A program made the translations under genes and the position numbers. From the NCBI GenBank assembly GCA_046081125.1, contig JBJTVH010000057.1, positions 45,832 through 109,831 on the forward strand: DNA of 64,000 nucleotides, in the 5' to 3' direction. The notes under the pieces were generated by a model. The model was not told the origin of the DNA, made no database searches, and was given only the letters and a program-made list of their open reading frames with translations. This stretch comes from JBEIFW01 sp046081125 (GTDB lineage Bacteria; Actinomycetota; Acidimicrobiia; Acidimicrobiales; Ilumatobacteraceae). Each line of letters opens with the position of its first letter. Within the stretch, counting starts at the first letter, position 1. Shown piece by piece: positions 51,920 to 62,488 of this stretch.

Positions 51920-52720
51920 ATGACCAAGCGGATTCGCCGCGTCGCGGCTGCGATGACGGCTGCAGTGCTCGCCACGATCGGTTTCAGCGCGACGGCACAG
52001 GCCCAACCGGCAGCGTCGGTGATGTTGCTCCACGGCATCCCCGGCGCTGACGTCGACGTGGTCGTCGACGGCACCGTGGTGATCCCGGGCTTCAAGCCGG
52101 GCCAGATGCAGGACCTGAGCTCCTTCGCCGGTCAGACGTTGAAGAACGTGGAGGTGCGCGCAGCGGGCAGCCAGACCAAGCTGATCGGACCCATCGCATC
52201 GTTGCCGGTGCCGGCGAGCGGGAGCGCCACCGTCGTCGCCCACCTCGACGCCAACGGCACGCCGCGCCTGACGCCGTTCGTGAACGACACGACGCCCCTG
52301 CCCGCTGGTCAGGGCCGCTTGACGGTCCGGCACACGGCCGCCGCGCCGGCGGTCGACATCGTGCTCGGCGCCAGCCGGCCCTTCACCAACCTCGTGAACG
52401 GCGCGCAGGCCTCCGCCGTCCTGCCCGCCGGCCCGATCGCCGGCGCCAAGGTGGCTCCCGCCGGAGGTGCGCCGATCGCCGACGTCCCGACCGTGCAACT
52501 CGCCGCGGGCACCAACCTGATCGTCTACGCGGTGGGAAGCCTGTCGGGGAACACCTTCACCTTCTACACGCAGGCCATCAGTGGACTCGGCGGCGCCCCC
52601 ACGGTGGTGAACACCGGTGACCTCGCCGGGGTCCCCACCACCGTCGCCCTGACGCTGCTCGCCGCGCTCGGGCTTGCCACGCTCGGCGGTGCCGTTGCGA
52701 TCCGGCGCCGGCCGGCCTGA
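51920..52720 (+). CDS. Secreted DUF4397-domain protein
   Basis: The 266-residue protein has a signal peptide (1-28, AQAQP), two DUF4397-like halves (VMLLHGIPGADVDVVVDG and a second LTVRHTAAAPAVDIVLG), and a C-terminal helix with RRRPA. Sorting is uncertain: no clear LPXTG is seen before the helix. It lies 19 bp ahead of a sortase gene, the usual actinobacterial pairing. ATG 51920 has GAGAGG upstream. Confidence 0.88.
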   Translation: MTKRIRRVAAAMTAAVLATIGFSATAQAQPAASVMLLHGIPGADVDVVVDGTVVIPGFKPGQMQDLSSFAGQTLKNVEVRAAGSQTKLIGPIASLPVPASGSATVVAHLDANGTPRLTPFVNDTTPLPAGQGRLTVRHTAAAPAVDIVLGASRPFTNLVNGAQASAVLPAGPIAGAKVAPAGGAPIADVPTVQLAAGTNLIVYAVGSLSGNTFTFYTQAISGLGGAPTVVNTGDLAGVPTTVALTLLAALGLATLGGAVAIRRRPA

Positions 52721-52739
52721 GCCGGAGCGAGGACCGGAC

Positions 52740-53606
52740 ATGTCCCGTCGCTTGATCGTCGCCGCCTGCCTGCTCGGCTCCGGCACGCTCGGTCTCGTCG
52801 CGTGGGGAGGCCAGCGCCTCGCCACTCCGGTCACCTCGGTCGTCGCCGTCGCCGATACGGCGGCGGCGACCGCCGTTGCGGCGCCGCCTGCACCGAGTCC
52901 CGCCGGCTCGGCGCCGGTGGTCCCGGTCGAGACCGGATCGACCAACGCAGCCACGCCGACCACGGTCACGCCGCCGGCCGCGAGTGCAGCGCCCACCGGC
53001 CTCCCCACTCCGGCACCCCTCCCGGCTCCGGCTCCGGTGGTCGCTCCGGCGCCGGTCGTCGCTCCGGCAGTGCCGGGGCCGGTCGTCGCTCCGGCAGTGC
53101 CGGGGCCCGCCCTGCCGATCGGCCCCCGCTACTCCGCGCTGCCCGAACCCGCAGTGGCACCGATCGCGCCTCGGTCGCTCCGGGTGGACTCGGCCGGCGT
53201 CCGGGACCGGCCGATCCGACCGGTCGGGATCGAACCGTCGGGCGAACTCGAGATCCCCGACGAGACCGAGATCGGCTGGTATCGACTCGGCTCCTCCCCG
53301 GGGCGCCCGGGGGCGACGGTCCTCGCCGCCCACGTCTCGTGGAACCGTTCGCTCGGACCGTTCGCCCGCCTCGCCGCCGCCAAGCCCGGCGACCCGGTCG
53401 AGCTCACGCTCGCCGATGGCAGCCTTCGCCGCTATCGGATCGTCGAGCTCGCCCAATATCCGAAAGGCGCCCTTCCGGCCGACCGGATCTTCTCCGCCGG
53501 CGGCGACGAACGTCTCGTGTTGATCACGTGCGGTGGGAGCTTCAATCCGTCGATTCGGCGCTACCTCGACAACATCGTGGCCTACGCCGTCCCGGAGCCG
53601 GGTTGA
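52740..53606 (+). CDS. Class E/F sortase
   Basis: The 288-residue protein has an N-terminal signal anchor (5-25), a long Ala/Pro/Val linker with repeats (45-135) that could span the cell wall, and a sortase domain with H198, C264 (LITCGG) and R273/R274 (SIRRYL). It joins surface proteins to peptidoglycan or pilins. Possible clients in the window are the DUF4397 protein and the LPATG protein at 59326. Confidence 0.92.
   Translation: MSRRLIVAACLLGSGTLGLVAWGGQRLATPVTSVVAVADTAAATAVAAPPAPSPAGSAPVVPVETGSTNAATPTTVTPPAASAAPTGLPTPAPLPAPAPVVAPAPVVAPAVPGPVVAPAVPGPALPIGPRYSALPEPAVAPIAPRSLRVDSAGVRDRPIRPVGIEPSGELEIPDETEIGWYRLGSSPGRPGATVLAAHVSWNRSLGPFARLAAAKPGDPVELTLADGSLRRYRIVELAQYPKGALPADRIFSAGGDERLVLITCGGSFNPSIRRYLDNIVAYAVPEPG
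53052..53105 (+). repeat. 27-bp perfect tandem repeat in sortase linker
   Basis: Two identical in-frame 27-bp units (53052-53078, 53079-53105) encode repeated PVVAPAVPG; a diverged copy precedes them. The linker length is likely to vary between strains by slippage. Confidence 0.85.
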
Positions 53607-53613
53607 GGTGTGG

Positions 53614-54402
53614 TCACGGTTGGGCCAAGCCCGCCTCGGAGGCGATTCGCCGCAACGTTGCGACCGGGTAGGGCGGCGCCACGATCACGATGAGCCGGTC
53701 GACGCCGAGGTCGTCTATCCGACGACGACCGGCGCTCCCGATGCGATACCAGCGGGGGTCATCGCCACAGAACACCGACACGGTGAATGGGCGGTCACCG
53801 GCACTGCGCCGAGATCGATCGATGAGATCGGCGAGCGCCGGGTGACCCGCTTGGGTGTTGAAGCCGTCGGCCAGGGCGCCCGCGAGTTCGGCCATCACCG
53901 GACCGAATCCCCCGATCACGATCGGGGGATTCGGTCGTGTCTGGAGCACTCCGGCGCCGGGCGCATCCGCCCATACCGCTCGGAGCACACGGACGGTTTC
54001 GGCGAGCAGCGCGCGACGATCACGGTCCCGACCGACGGCGCGGCCGAGCGCCTGCTGCTCCCGTGCGTACGGCGTGCGCGGCCCTCCGCCCGCTCCGAGA
54101 CCGAGGTTGAGTCGCCCGCTCGAGATCTCCTGCATGGTTGCGGCCGCTACCGCCAGGGTCCCCGGATCACGGTTGGCCACATTCAGGACCAAGGGACCGA
54201 TATCGATCCGTTCGGTCACGCCGGCGATCGCCGACAAGGTCGTCCACGCCTCGAGCACGTGGGGTGCCCGATGTACCGAGCCGGCGAGATGGTCCCACGT
54301 CCAGATTCCGTCAAAACCTAGATCCTCGACAGCTCGAGCCGCATCCCGTACGGCAGCCCACCGTGCGGCGAATGGATCCAAAAGTACGTCGATACGGAGC
54401 AC
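53614..54402 (-). CDS. LLM-class (luciferase-like) flavin/F420 oxidoreductase
   Basis: The 262-residue TIM-barrel protein has GFDGIWTWDHLAG near the N-terminus, IDIGPLVLNVANRDPGTLA, and the phosphate-binding LGLGAGGGPRTPY. Actinobacterial members often use F420; no substrate clue is seen. The start is GTG 54402. The C-terminus converges on the sortase. Confidence 0.88.
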   Translation of the reverse strand: MLRIDVLLDPFAARWAAVRDAARAVEDLGFDGIWTWDHLAGSVHRAPHVLEAWTTLSAIAGVTERIDIGPLVLNVANRDPGTLAVAAATMQEISSGRLNLGLGAGGGPRTPYAREQQALGRAVGRDRDRRALLAETVRVLRAVWADAPGAGVLQTRPNPPIVIGGFGPVMAELAGALADGFNTQAGHPALADLIDRSRRSAGDRPFTVSVFCGDDPRWYRIGSAGRRRIDDLGVDRLIVIVAPPYPVATLRRIASEAGLAQP

Positions 54403-54475
54403 CCAAACATCGTTGCCGGGATGGGATCGACGAACTAAACCAACGACCCGATTACCTTCTTAGGGACACTCGAAT

Positions 54476-54481
54476 TACGGT
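54476..54481 (+). promoter_or_regulatory. -10 box for leaderless gene at 54490
   Basis: TACGGT ends 8 nt before ATG 54490, in an unusually AT-rich stretch (54437-54481). Confidence 0.5.
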
Positions 54482-54489
54482 GCCCGCAT

Positions 54490-54903
54490 ATGGCTGACCG
54501 GAAGAAGCGGGGACCCAAAGCGGTCTCCGATGCGCACAAGAAGGCGATGGCAACGGGGCGGAACGAAAGCCGCGCCGTACGCCTATATCTCGAAGCACTC
54601 GATGCTCACAAGCCGAAGCGGGGCCGGAAGCGCACGCCGGATTCGATCAATCGCAGGCTCGCCGTGATCGAGGATTCCATCCCCACCGCAGAGGCGCTCG
54701 ACCGGGTGAACCTCATCCAGGAGCGCATGAACCTCGAACTCGAGCTCGCCTCACTCGAAGCGGGGGACGAGTTGCCCGAGCTCGAGGAAGCGTTCGTGGG
54801 GGCGGTCGCCGGCTACAGCGAGCGCAAGGGGATCTCCTACGACGCATGGCGGCAGTCGGGCGTCGCCGCCAGCGTGCTGCGGCGGGCCGGCCTCAGCCGC
54901 TGA
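54490..54903 (+). CDS. Small basic helical protein of unknown function
   Basis: The 137-residue protein has a basic N-terminus with two similar blocks, KKRGPKAVSDAHKKAM (5-20) and KPKRGRKRTPDSINRR (38-53), then Leu/Glu-rich helices (58-95) and a C-terminal WRQSGVAASVLRRAGLSR. AT-hook-like KRGPK/KRGRK cores suggest DNA or RNA binding (inference). No enzyme motif or membrane segment is seen. Its own promoter and a clean start support a real gene. It overlaps purB tail to tail by 11 bp. Confidence 0.8.
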   Translation: MADRKKRGPKAVSDAHKKAMATGRNESRAVRLYLEALDAHKPKRGRKRTPDSINRRLAVIEDSIPTAEALDRVNLIQERMNLELELASLEAGDELPELEEAFVGAVAGYSERKGISYDAWRQSGVAASVLRRAGLSR

Positions 54904-56242
54904 GGCTGCCGGACCCGTTGCGGTCGGCGGCTCGGACCGCAGCGCGGGTATCCAGCGCATCGAACGTGGGGCCGATGCCGGCGATCGCACGTTGGAGGTC
55001 GAAGGCCTGATCGAGCACGGGTGACGCAACGGTCACCCGTGCATCGGCGGCAAGCACCTCGCGGAACGGCACCTGGCGCTCCCAGGCCACCCGAGCGTTG
55101 TCCTGCACGATCCGGTACGCGTCGTCGCGCGCGAGGCCGGCATCGACGAGCGCCAGCAGCACCGGCTGCGAGAACGACAGACCCAGGCCGGCATCGAGGT
55201 TCTGTCGCATCCGATCGGCGTCGATCCGCAGCCCGCGCAGCAGGCGTGCCGCCCGGCGGCACACGTAGTAGGCGAGCTGGGCGGAGTCCGGGAGTACGAG
55301 CCGCTCGACCGAGGAGTGCGAGATGTCCCGCTCGTGCCACAGCGCCACGTCCTCGAGGCCGGCCACCAGGTTCGAGCGCAACACGCGGGCCAACCCGGAC
55401 AGGGTTTCTGCCGAGATCGGGTTCCGCTTGTGGGGCATCGCCGACGAACCCTTCTGCCCGGCCGCGAACCCCTCCTCCACCTCCCGAACCTCGGTTCGCT
55501 GCAGGTGGCGCAACTCGATGGCGATGGTTTCGACGGTCGTGCCGACGGCAGCGCACGCGTACAGGAACTGGGCATGGCGATCTCGCGCGACGACCTGGGT
55601 CGCCGGGGTCGGCGCGAGGCCGAGTCGGGCACACACCGAGGCCTCGATCGCCGGGTCGATGTTGGAGTAGGTCCCGACGGCGCCGGACAGCTTGCCGACG
55701 GCCACCACGGTGCGGGCGGCCGCGATCCGGTCGAGATCTCGACCGATCTGCATGGCCCACAGCGCGCACTTGGTCCCGAAGGTCGTCGGCTCGGCGTGGA
55801 TTCCGTGGGTCCGGCCGATGGTGACGGTGTGCCGGTGCCGATGGGCCAGGTCGTGGAGCGTGTCGAACAACTCGCCCGCCGCGTCGGCTAGCAGATCGCA
55901 GGCGTCGCGCAGCATCCAGCACCAAGCGGTGTCGACGACGTCGGAGGAGGTGAGGCCGTAGTGGAGCCACGTGCCGTCCGGCATCCCGATCGCAGCCTGG
56001 GCCACGTCGACGAACGCAGCCACGTCGTGATTCGTCACGCGCTCGCGCTCGGTTACGGCCGCGACGAAACCCGCATCGACGATCGGGGCCCGCTCCCGGC
56101 ACGCCGCCGCAGCAGCACCGGGGACCACGCCGAGATCGGCCCAGGCCTCGGTGGCCAGCAATTCGATCTCGAGGTAGCGAGCGAAGCGCGACTCGTCGGT
56201 GAAGACCGCAGCGATCTCGGGGAGTTGGTAGCGGGGGATCAT
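54893..56242 (-). CDS. purB: Adenylosuccinate lyase
   Basis: The 449-residue enzyme works twice in purine synthesis (SAICAR and adenylosuccinate cleavage). Seen: HYGLTSSDVVDTAW, GRTHGIHAEPTTFG and the signature GSSAMPHKRNPI. ATG 56242 overlaps the purA stop (ATGA), so AMP-branch genes are coupled. Confidence 0.96.
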   Translation of the reverse strand: MIPRYQLPEIAAVFTDESRFARYLEIELLATEAWADLGVVPGAAAAACRERAPIVDAGFVAAVTERERVTNHDVAAFVDVAQAAIGMPDGTWLHYGLTSSDVVDTAWCWMLRDACDLLADAAGELFDTLHDLAHRHRHTVTIGRTHGIHAEPTTFGTKCALWAMQIGRDLDRIAAARTVVAVGKLSGAVGTYSNIDPAIEASVCARLGLAPTPATQVVARDRHAQFLYACAAVGTTVETIAIELRHLQRTEVREVEEGFAAGQKGSSAMPHKRNPISAETLSGLARVLRSNLVAGLEDVALWHERDISHSSVERLVLPDSAQLAYYVCRRAARLLRGLRIDADRMRQNLDAGLGLSFSQPVLLALVDAGLARDDAYRIVQDNARVAWERQVPFREVLAADARVTVASPVLDQAFDLQRAIAGIGPTFDALDTRAAVRAADRNGSGSLSG

Positions 56243-57510
56243 GCGCGCGTGATGACCTGCTCGCGATCGGGTCCGACCCCGACGTAGCGAACCGGCACCC
56301 CGATCTCTCGCTCGAGCGCCTCGACGTACGCCCGGGCTGCCGGCGGCAGCTGGTCCCACGACCGGCACCCGGTGAGGTCGGTGCGCCATCCGGGGAAGTC
56401 CCGGTATACGGGCGTCACGGCGGCGAGGGTGGCGAGACGGTCGGGATACGTGCGCAGCGGCGCGCCGCCGCTCTCGTAGCCGATGCAGAGCCGAACGGTG
56501 TCGAACGTGTCAAGCACGTCGAGCTTGGTGACCGCCACCTCGGTGAGGCTGTTGAGGCGCACGGCATGGCGCAGCATGACTGCGTCGAACCAACCCGGAC
56601 GGCGCCGCCGACCGGTCACCGTGCCGAACTCGTGGCCTCGCTCGACGAGCACGTCGCCGGCCTCACCGTGGGCCTCGGTGGGGAACGGCCCGGCGCCCAC
56701 CCGGGTGCAGTAGGCCTTGGCGATCCCGACGATCCGAGTCAGGTGCCGGGGGCCGATCCCGCTGCCGACGGCGGCATACCCTGCGGTCGGATTCGACGAC
56801 GTCACGTAGGGGTACGTGCCGTGATCGAGGTCGAGGAAGGTGGCCTGCGCTCCCTCCAGCAACACGGCCGCATCCCGCTCGACGGCATCGTGGAGGTAGC
56901 TCACGGTGTCGCCGACGTACGGCGCGACCCGCTCGCCGTGGGCGAGCGCGGCCTCGACCTGCTCGCTGACGTCGAGCGGTGCGCCGCCCAGGCTCACGAG
57001 CTCGGCGTTGGCGAGCCGGCAGGCGTCGGCCACGGCGAGGGCGTACGCCCGCCGATCGGCGAGGTCGCCGGCCCGGAGCCCGACCCGCCGGGCTTTGTCG
57101 GCGTAGGCCGGCCCGATGCCCTTCAAGGTCGTGCCGATCTGGGCGTCGCCTCGCCGGGCCTCGTGGGCGGCGTCGAGCGCCTGGTGCCACGGCAGGATCA
57201 GATGGGCCCGGCTCGACACCTGCAGGCGAGCGCACGACACGCCCGCCGCTTCGAGCCGGTCGATCTCGGCGAGCAGGGCGACGGGATCGACCACGACACC
57301 GTTGCCGATCACGGGGACCACCCGCTCGTGCAGCACGCCCGACGGCACGAGTTGCAGCGCAAACCGGCGACCATTCGCCACCACGGTGTGTCCCGCGTTG
57401 TGGCCGCCCTGGTAGCGGACGACGATCTCGGCCTCGGCGGCGAGCTGGTCGATGAGCTTGGCCTTGCCCTCGTCACCCCATTGGGTGCCGACGACGACGG
57501 TTACGGGCAC
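56239..57510 (-). CDS. purA: Adenylosuccinate synthetase
   Basis: The 423-residue enzyme joins IMP and aspartate with GTP. Seen: the P-loop-like QWGDEGKAKLID (10-21), GGHNAGHTVV, QIGTTLKGIGPAYADK and GAGPFPTE. The second glycine of the usual GDEGKGK is alanine (A17). GTG 57510 has GGAGGTC 6 nt upstream, and TACGCT (57542-57537) is a possible -10. Confidence 0.95.
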   Translation of the reverse strand: MPVTVVVGTQWGDEGKAKLIDQLAAEAEIVVRYQGGHNAGHTVVANGRRFALQLVPSGVLHERVVPVIGNGVVVDPVALLAEIDRLEAAGVSCARLQVSSRAHLILPWHQALDAAHEARRGDAQIGTTLKGIGPAYADKARRVGLRAGDLADRRAYALAVADACRLANAELVSLGGAPLDVSEQVEAALAHGERVAPYVGDTVSYLHDAVERDAAVLLEGAQATFLDLDHGTYPYVTSSNPTAGYAAVGSGIGPRHLTRIVGIAKAYCTRVGAGPFPTEAHGEAGDVLVERGHEFGTVTGRRRRPGWFDAVMLRHAVRLNSLTEVAVTKLDVLDTFDTVRLCIGYESGGAPLRTYPDRLATLAAVTPVYRDFPGWRTDLTGCRSWDQLPPAARAYVEALEREIGVPVRYVGVGPDREQVITRA

Positions 57511-57580
57511 GGCGACCTCCTCGGCGGGACCCGGCGAGCGTAGCGATCCGTCGGTGCTCCGGCCCGGGGCGAACCGGCGG

Positions 57581-59260
57581 TCAGCCGGCGACCGGGGCCG
57601 CGCCGGCGGGCATCGGCACCGTCCGGGCGCGGGCGTCGTCGAAACTGCGACCGTCCACCGTCCAACGGATCGGTCGAGCCCGGGCCGAGGGTTCGATGCG
57701 GATCGGGCCGTTGCGGGTGACGAACATCGTGGCCGTGACGGTCCGGCTCTGCCCCTGGCGAATCCACAGGAGCACCGCCGTTGCCTCGGTCGGGCCGTCC
57801 GGGCCCTGGACGAGCAGGCCGTCGTGGCCCTCGGCCGACAGCGTCGAGCGGGCCGGCGCCTGGAAGGAAAGCACCCCGAGGTAGTCGCCCTTGAACCGAT
57901 CGTTCAGCACATAGCGCGGCAGGTTGGCCGTCGATCGGTTCGTCACGGTCACCGAGAGCTGGATCGCGGTGCCGTTCGACAACTCCCGAGTGGTCATCGT
58001 CGCGTCGACGTCGACCCACCAGTCGAGCTTGTTGGCGCCTCGGTTGAGCAGGTTCACCGCCAAGGACCGGGGGCCCAGCATCCCGGCCGCGCCGGCGGCC
58101 TCCCAGCCCGCCTGCTCGACCGGATCACGCGACCACAGCATCAGATGCCGACCGTCTGCGCTTCGGCGCAACACCTCGAACAGTTCGACCGGATCCATCC
58201 GCTCGTTGAGCAGGCGCTGCGCAGCGGTTTGGGTGAGCAGGGCAAGCGCCCGGGAGCGCTGACCGCGCTCTTGGAAGTCCGGAGCGGCGTACTGGTCGCT
58301 CAGCAGTAGCTGCACGACCGAGTCGGCGGTGACGCGTTCCCCGAAGGCCTCGACGGGCCCGGTGAGCCGCAGCGCCTCCTTGAGGAAGAGCGGGTCCACG
58401 TAGACGACCCCGTCGTACGGACCGAAGCCCTGCGCCGTGACGATGTCCGCCGACGCCTCGGCAACCTGGTCGAACCGGGCGCTCATCGACACCGTCGACA
58501 GCTCCTTTCCGGTCACGAGCGAATCCCAACGTGCCGACAGGTCCTCGGGGAGCACGACCGACGACTTCAGCGCTGCATCCGATCGATCGAACGCGCCGAC
58601 GGAGAAGCGGCCATCGTCTGCAATCAGGTCGCCACGGAACAGGAACAATCCCATGCCCGAACCCATCTCGGCGTTGTTGCCGGCCACGACCAGGTAGCGC
58701 CCGGACCGGTTCGACATCTTCTCGAACGCGGCCAGGACGCGGTCGGCGTTGCCGAGGACGGTGCCGAGCTCTTCGAGCTTGCGCTCGAACTGGTCACGCG
58801 CCTCGGTGACCTGAGCGAGCAGGTCGGCCGACGGCCCGAGGTCCGCCGCTCGGACGGCGGCCAGCACGGGGGTCAGGATGCGGCGTACATCGGTGACGGC
58901 CGTCGACACGCCCCGCACGTCGGTGCCTGCCACCGACAGTGCACGCAGTTCCCGCCAGGCGGGCACGGCGGCGTCGACGAGGCGCTTGGCCGAAGCGGCC
59001 ATCGCCCGGCCGGTCTCGAGGTTCCGCCCGATGATCGGCGCCTTGGTCAGCGGCGACACGAACGGGTTCCCCAAGCGTCGCTCGGCTTCGGCCACGTCCG
59101 CCTGCGCTGCGGCGAGCGTTGCTTCGGTGGCTGGGCCGACCAATGCCGACGGGGTGGATTCGCTCAGCACCCGGATACGGGCCTCGGCGGCTCTGGCCGC
59201 CTCGAGGCCCTGGAAAACGTTCCACGCCGCCCAGCACAGCCAGGCGGCGGGAACCAGCAC
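57581..59260 (-). CDS. DUF4012-domain membrane protein
   Basis: The 559-residue (or longer) protein has an N-terminal helix and a large extracellular DUF4012 region including YLVVAGNNAEMGSGMGLFLF and PYDGVVYVDPLFLKEAL. GTG 59260 is the first standard start, but the frame stays open upstream with a basic stretch and more hydrophobic residues. A CTG at 59329 overlapping the previous stop would give a proper signal anchor. The family is linked with surface polysaccharide or wall functions in Gram-positives, without a known reaction. Confidence 0.87.
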   Translation of the reverse strand: MLVPAAWLCWAAWNVFQGLEAARAAEARIRVLSESTPSALVGPATEATLAAAQADVAEAERRLGNPFVSPLTKAPIIGRNLETGRAMAASAKRLVDAAVPAWRELRALSVAGTDVRGVSTAVTDVRRILTPVLAAVRAADLGPSADLLAQVTEARDQFERKLEELGTVLGNADRVLAAFEKMSNRSGRYLVVAGNNAEMGSGMGLFLFRGDLIADDGRFSVGAFDRSDAALKSSVVLPEDLSARWDSLVTGKELSTVSMSARFDQVAEASADIVTAQGFGPYDGVVYVDPLFLKEALRLTGPVEAFGERVTADSVVQLLLSDQYAAPDFQERGQRSRALALLTQTAAQRLLNERMDPVELFEVLRRSADGRHLMLWSRDPVEQAGWEAAGAAGMLGPRSLAVNLLNRGANKLDWWVDVDATMTTRELSNGTAIQLSVTVTNRSTANLPRYVLNDRFKGDYLGVLSFQAPARSTLSAEGHDGLLVQGPDGPTEATAVLLWIRQGQSRTVTATMFVTRNGPIRIEPSARARPIRWTVDGRSFDDARARTVPMPAGAAPVAG

Positions 59261-59325
59261 GAGAATGAAAACGACCAGCCGAAACGGCCAGCGCCGAGCC
59301 CGCCGGGGGCGGGCGGACCGCTCGA

Positions 59326-59874
59326 TCAGGCGGCCACCGGCCGACGACGGCGGGACACGACGACGAGCGCCGCCCCACCGGCGAGTACGACGGCGCCGAT
59401 CGCCACGAGACCAGCGACGTCGCTACCCGTGGCCGGCAACCCACCGCTCGTCACGATGATCGGGACCGACTGCTCGAGCCTGTTCCCGGACGTGTCCTCG
59501 CCGACGACCAGGATCGTGTGCGCGCCGCTGAACCCGGCCGGGATCGTCGCGGGGAACGTGGCGACACCCTGCGAGTTCGCCACGGCAGTACCGAGACTCT
59601 GGGGGGTGGACAGGATGAAGAACTGCACCGTGGAGCCCGGCCGGTGCCCTCGCGAGGTGATCACGACCACCTGGCCCGGAGACACCGTGTTGTCGTCAAG
59701 GTCGACGCCCGGCGGTGCCGCCGTCGTGCTCGGCGAAATCGTGGTAGTGACCACAGTGCCGTAGCCACCGTCGGTGGCGAACGCCGGCGCAGCCGACGCA
59801 ACCAGGGCCGATCCCGCAAGCGCGAACCCGAACGCCCAACGCTTCGCCACCGACACACCTCGACGGTTTTCCAT
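59326..59874 (-). CDS. LPXTG-type cell-wall-anchored protein
   Basis: The 182-residue protein has a signal peptide (about 1-34, ending PAFAT), a Thr/Pro segment, an Ig-like domain and a sorting signal LPATG at 146-150, followed by a helix and RRRR. ATG 59874 is chosen because AGGAGG lies 5 nt upstream. A class E/F sortase for it is encoded 6 kb away. It is cotranscribed with the DUF4012 gene. Confidence 0.92.
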   Translation of the reverse strand: MENRRGVSVAKRWAFGFALAGSALVASAAPAFATDGGYGTVVTTTISPSTTAAPPGVDLDDNTVSPGQVVVITSRGHRPGSTVQFFILSTPQSLGTAVANSQGVATFPATIPAGFSGAHTILVVGEDTSGNRLEQSVPIIVTSGGLPATGSDVAGLVAIGAVVLAGGAALVVVSRRRRPVAA

Positions 59875-59901
59875 GGAATCCTCCTGTCGCACTGCGACTC
59901 C

Positions 59902-59930
59902 ACGATACCGCTTCCTTCGCCCCTTGTGAA
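59902..59930 (-). promoter_or_regulatory. Promoter of the LPATG/DUF4012 genes
   Basis: The -35 TTCACA (59930-59925), a 17-bp spacer and -10 TATCGT (59907-59902) give a start near 59895 and a 20-nt leader that contains the ribosome site. Confidence 0.6.
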
Positions 59931-59948
59931 CCCCGGGTTCGTACGGCG

Positions 59949-62435
<2,487 letters not shown>

Positions 62436-62469
62436 CGCCGCCGCCTCTCCACTGGTCGCTACAGGAAAG

Positions 62470-62488
62470 TTGACAATGAAGCTATCAA
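62470..62488. promoter_or_regulatory. HAIR-like (HspR) operator for clpB
   Basis: TTGA-N11-TCAA has the geometry of HAIR (TTGAGT-N7-ACTCAA). Flanks extend the dyad to 7 of 8 matches (AAAGTTGA and TCAACCTT). It overlaps the mtnA stop codon and lies about 35 bp before the clpB ATG. The inner GT/AC of the consensus is not kept. Confidence 0.45.

Noticed and set aside
59921..59941. Hairpin around AACCCCGGGTT after clpB
   Set aside because: The stem is short and overlaps the promoter of the LPATG gene; no T-tract.
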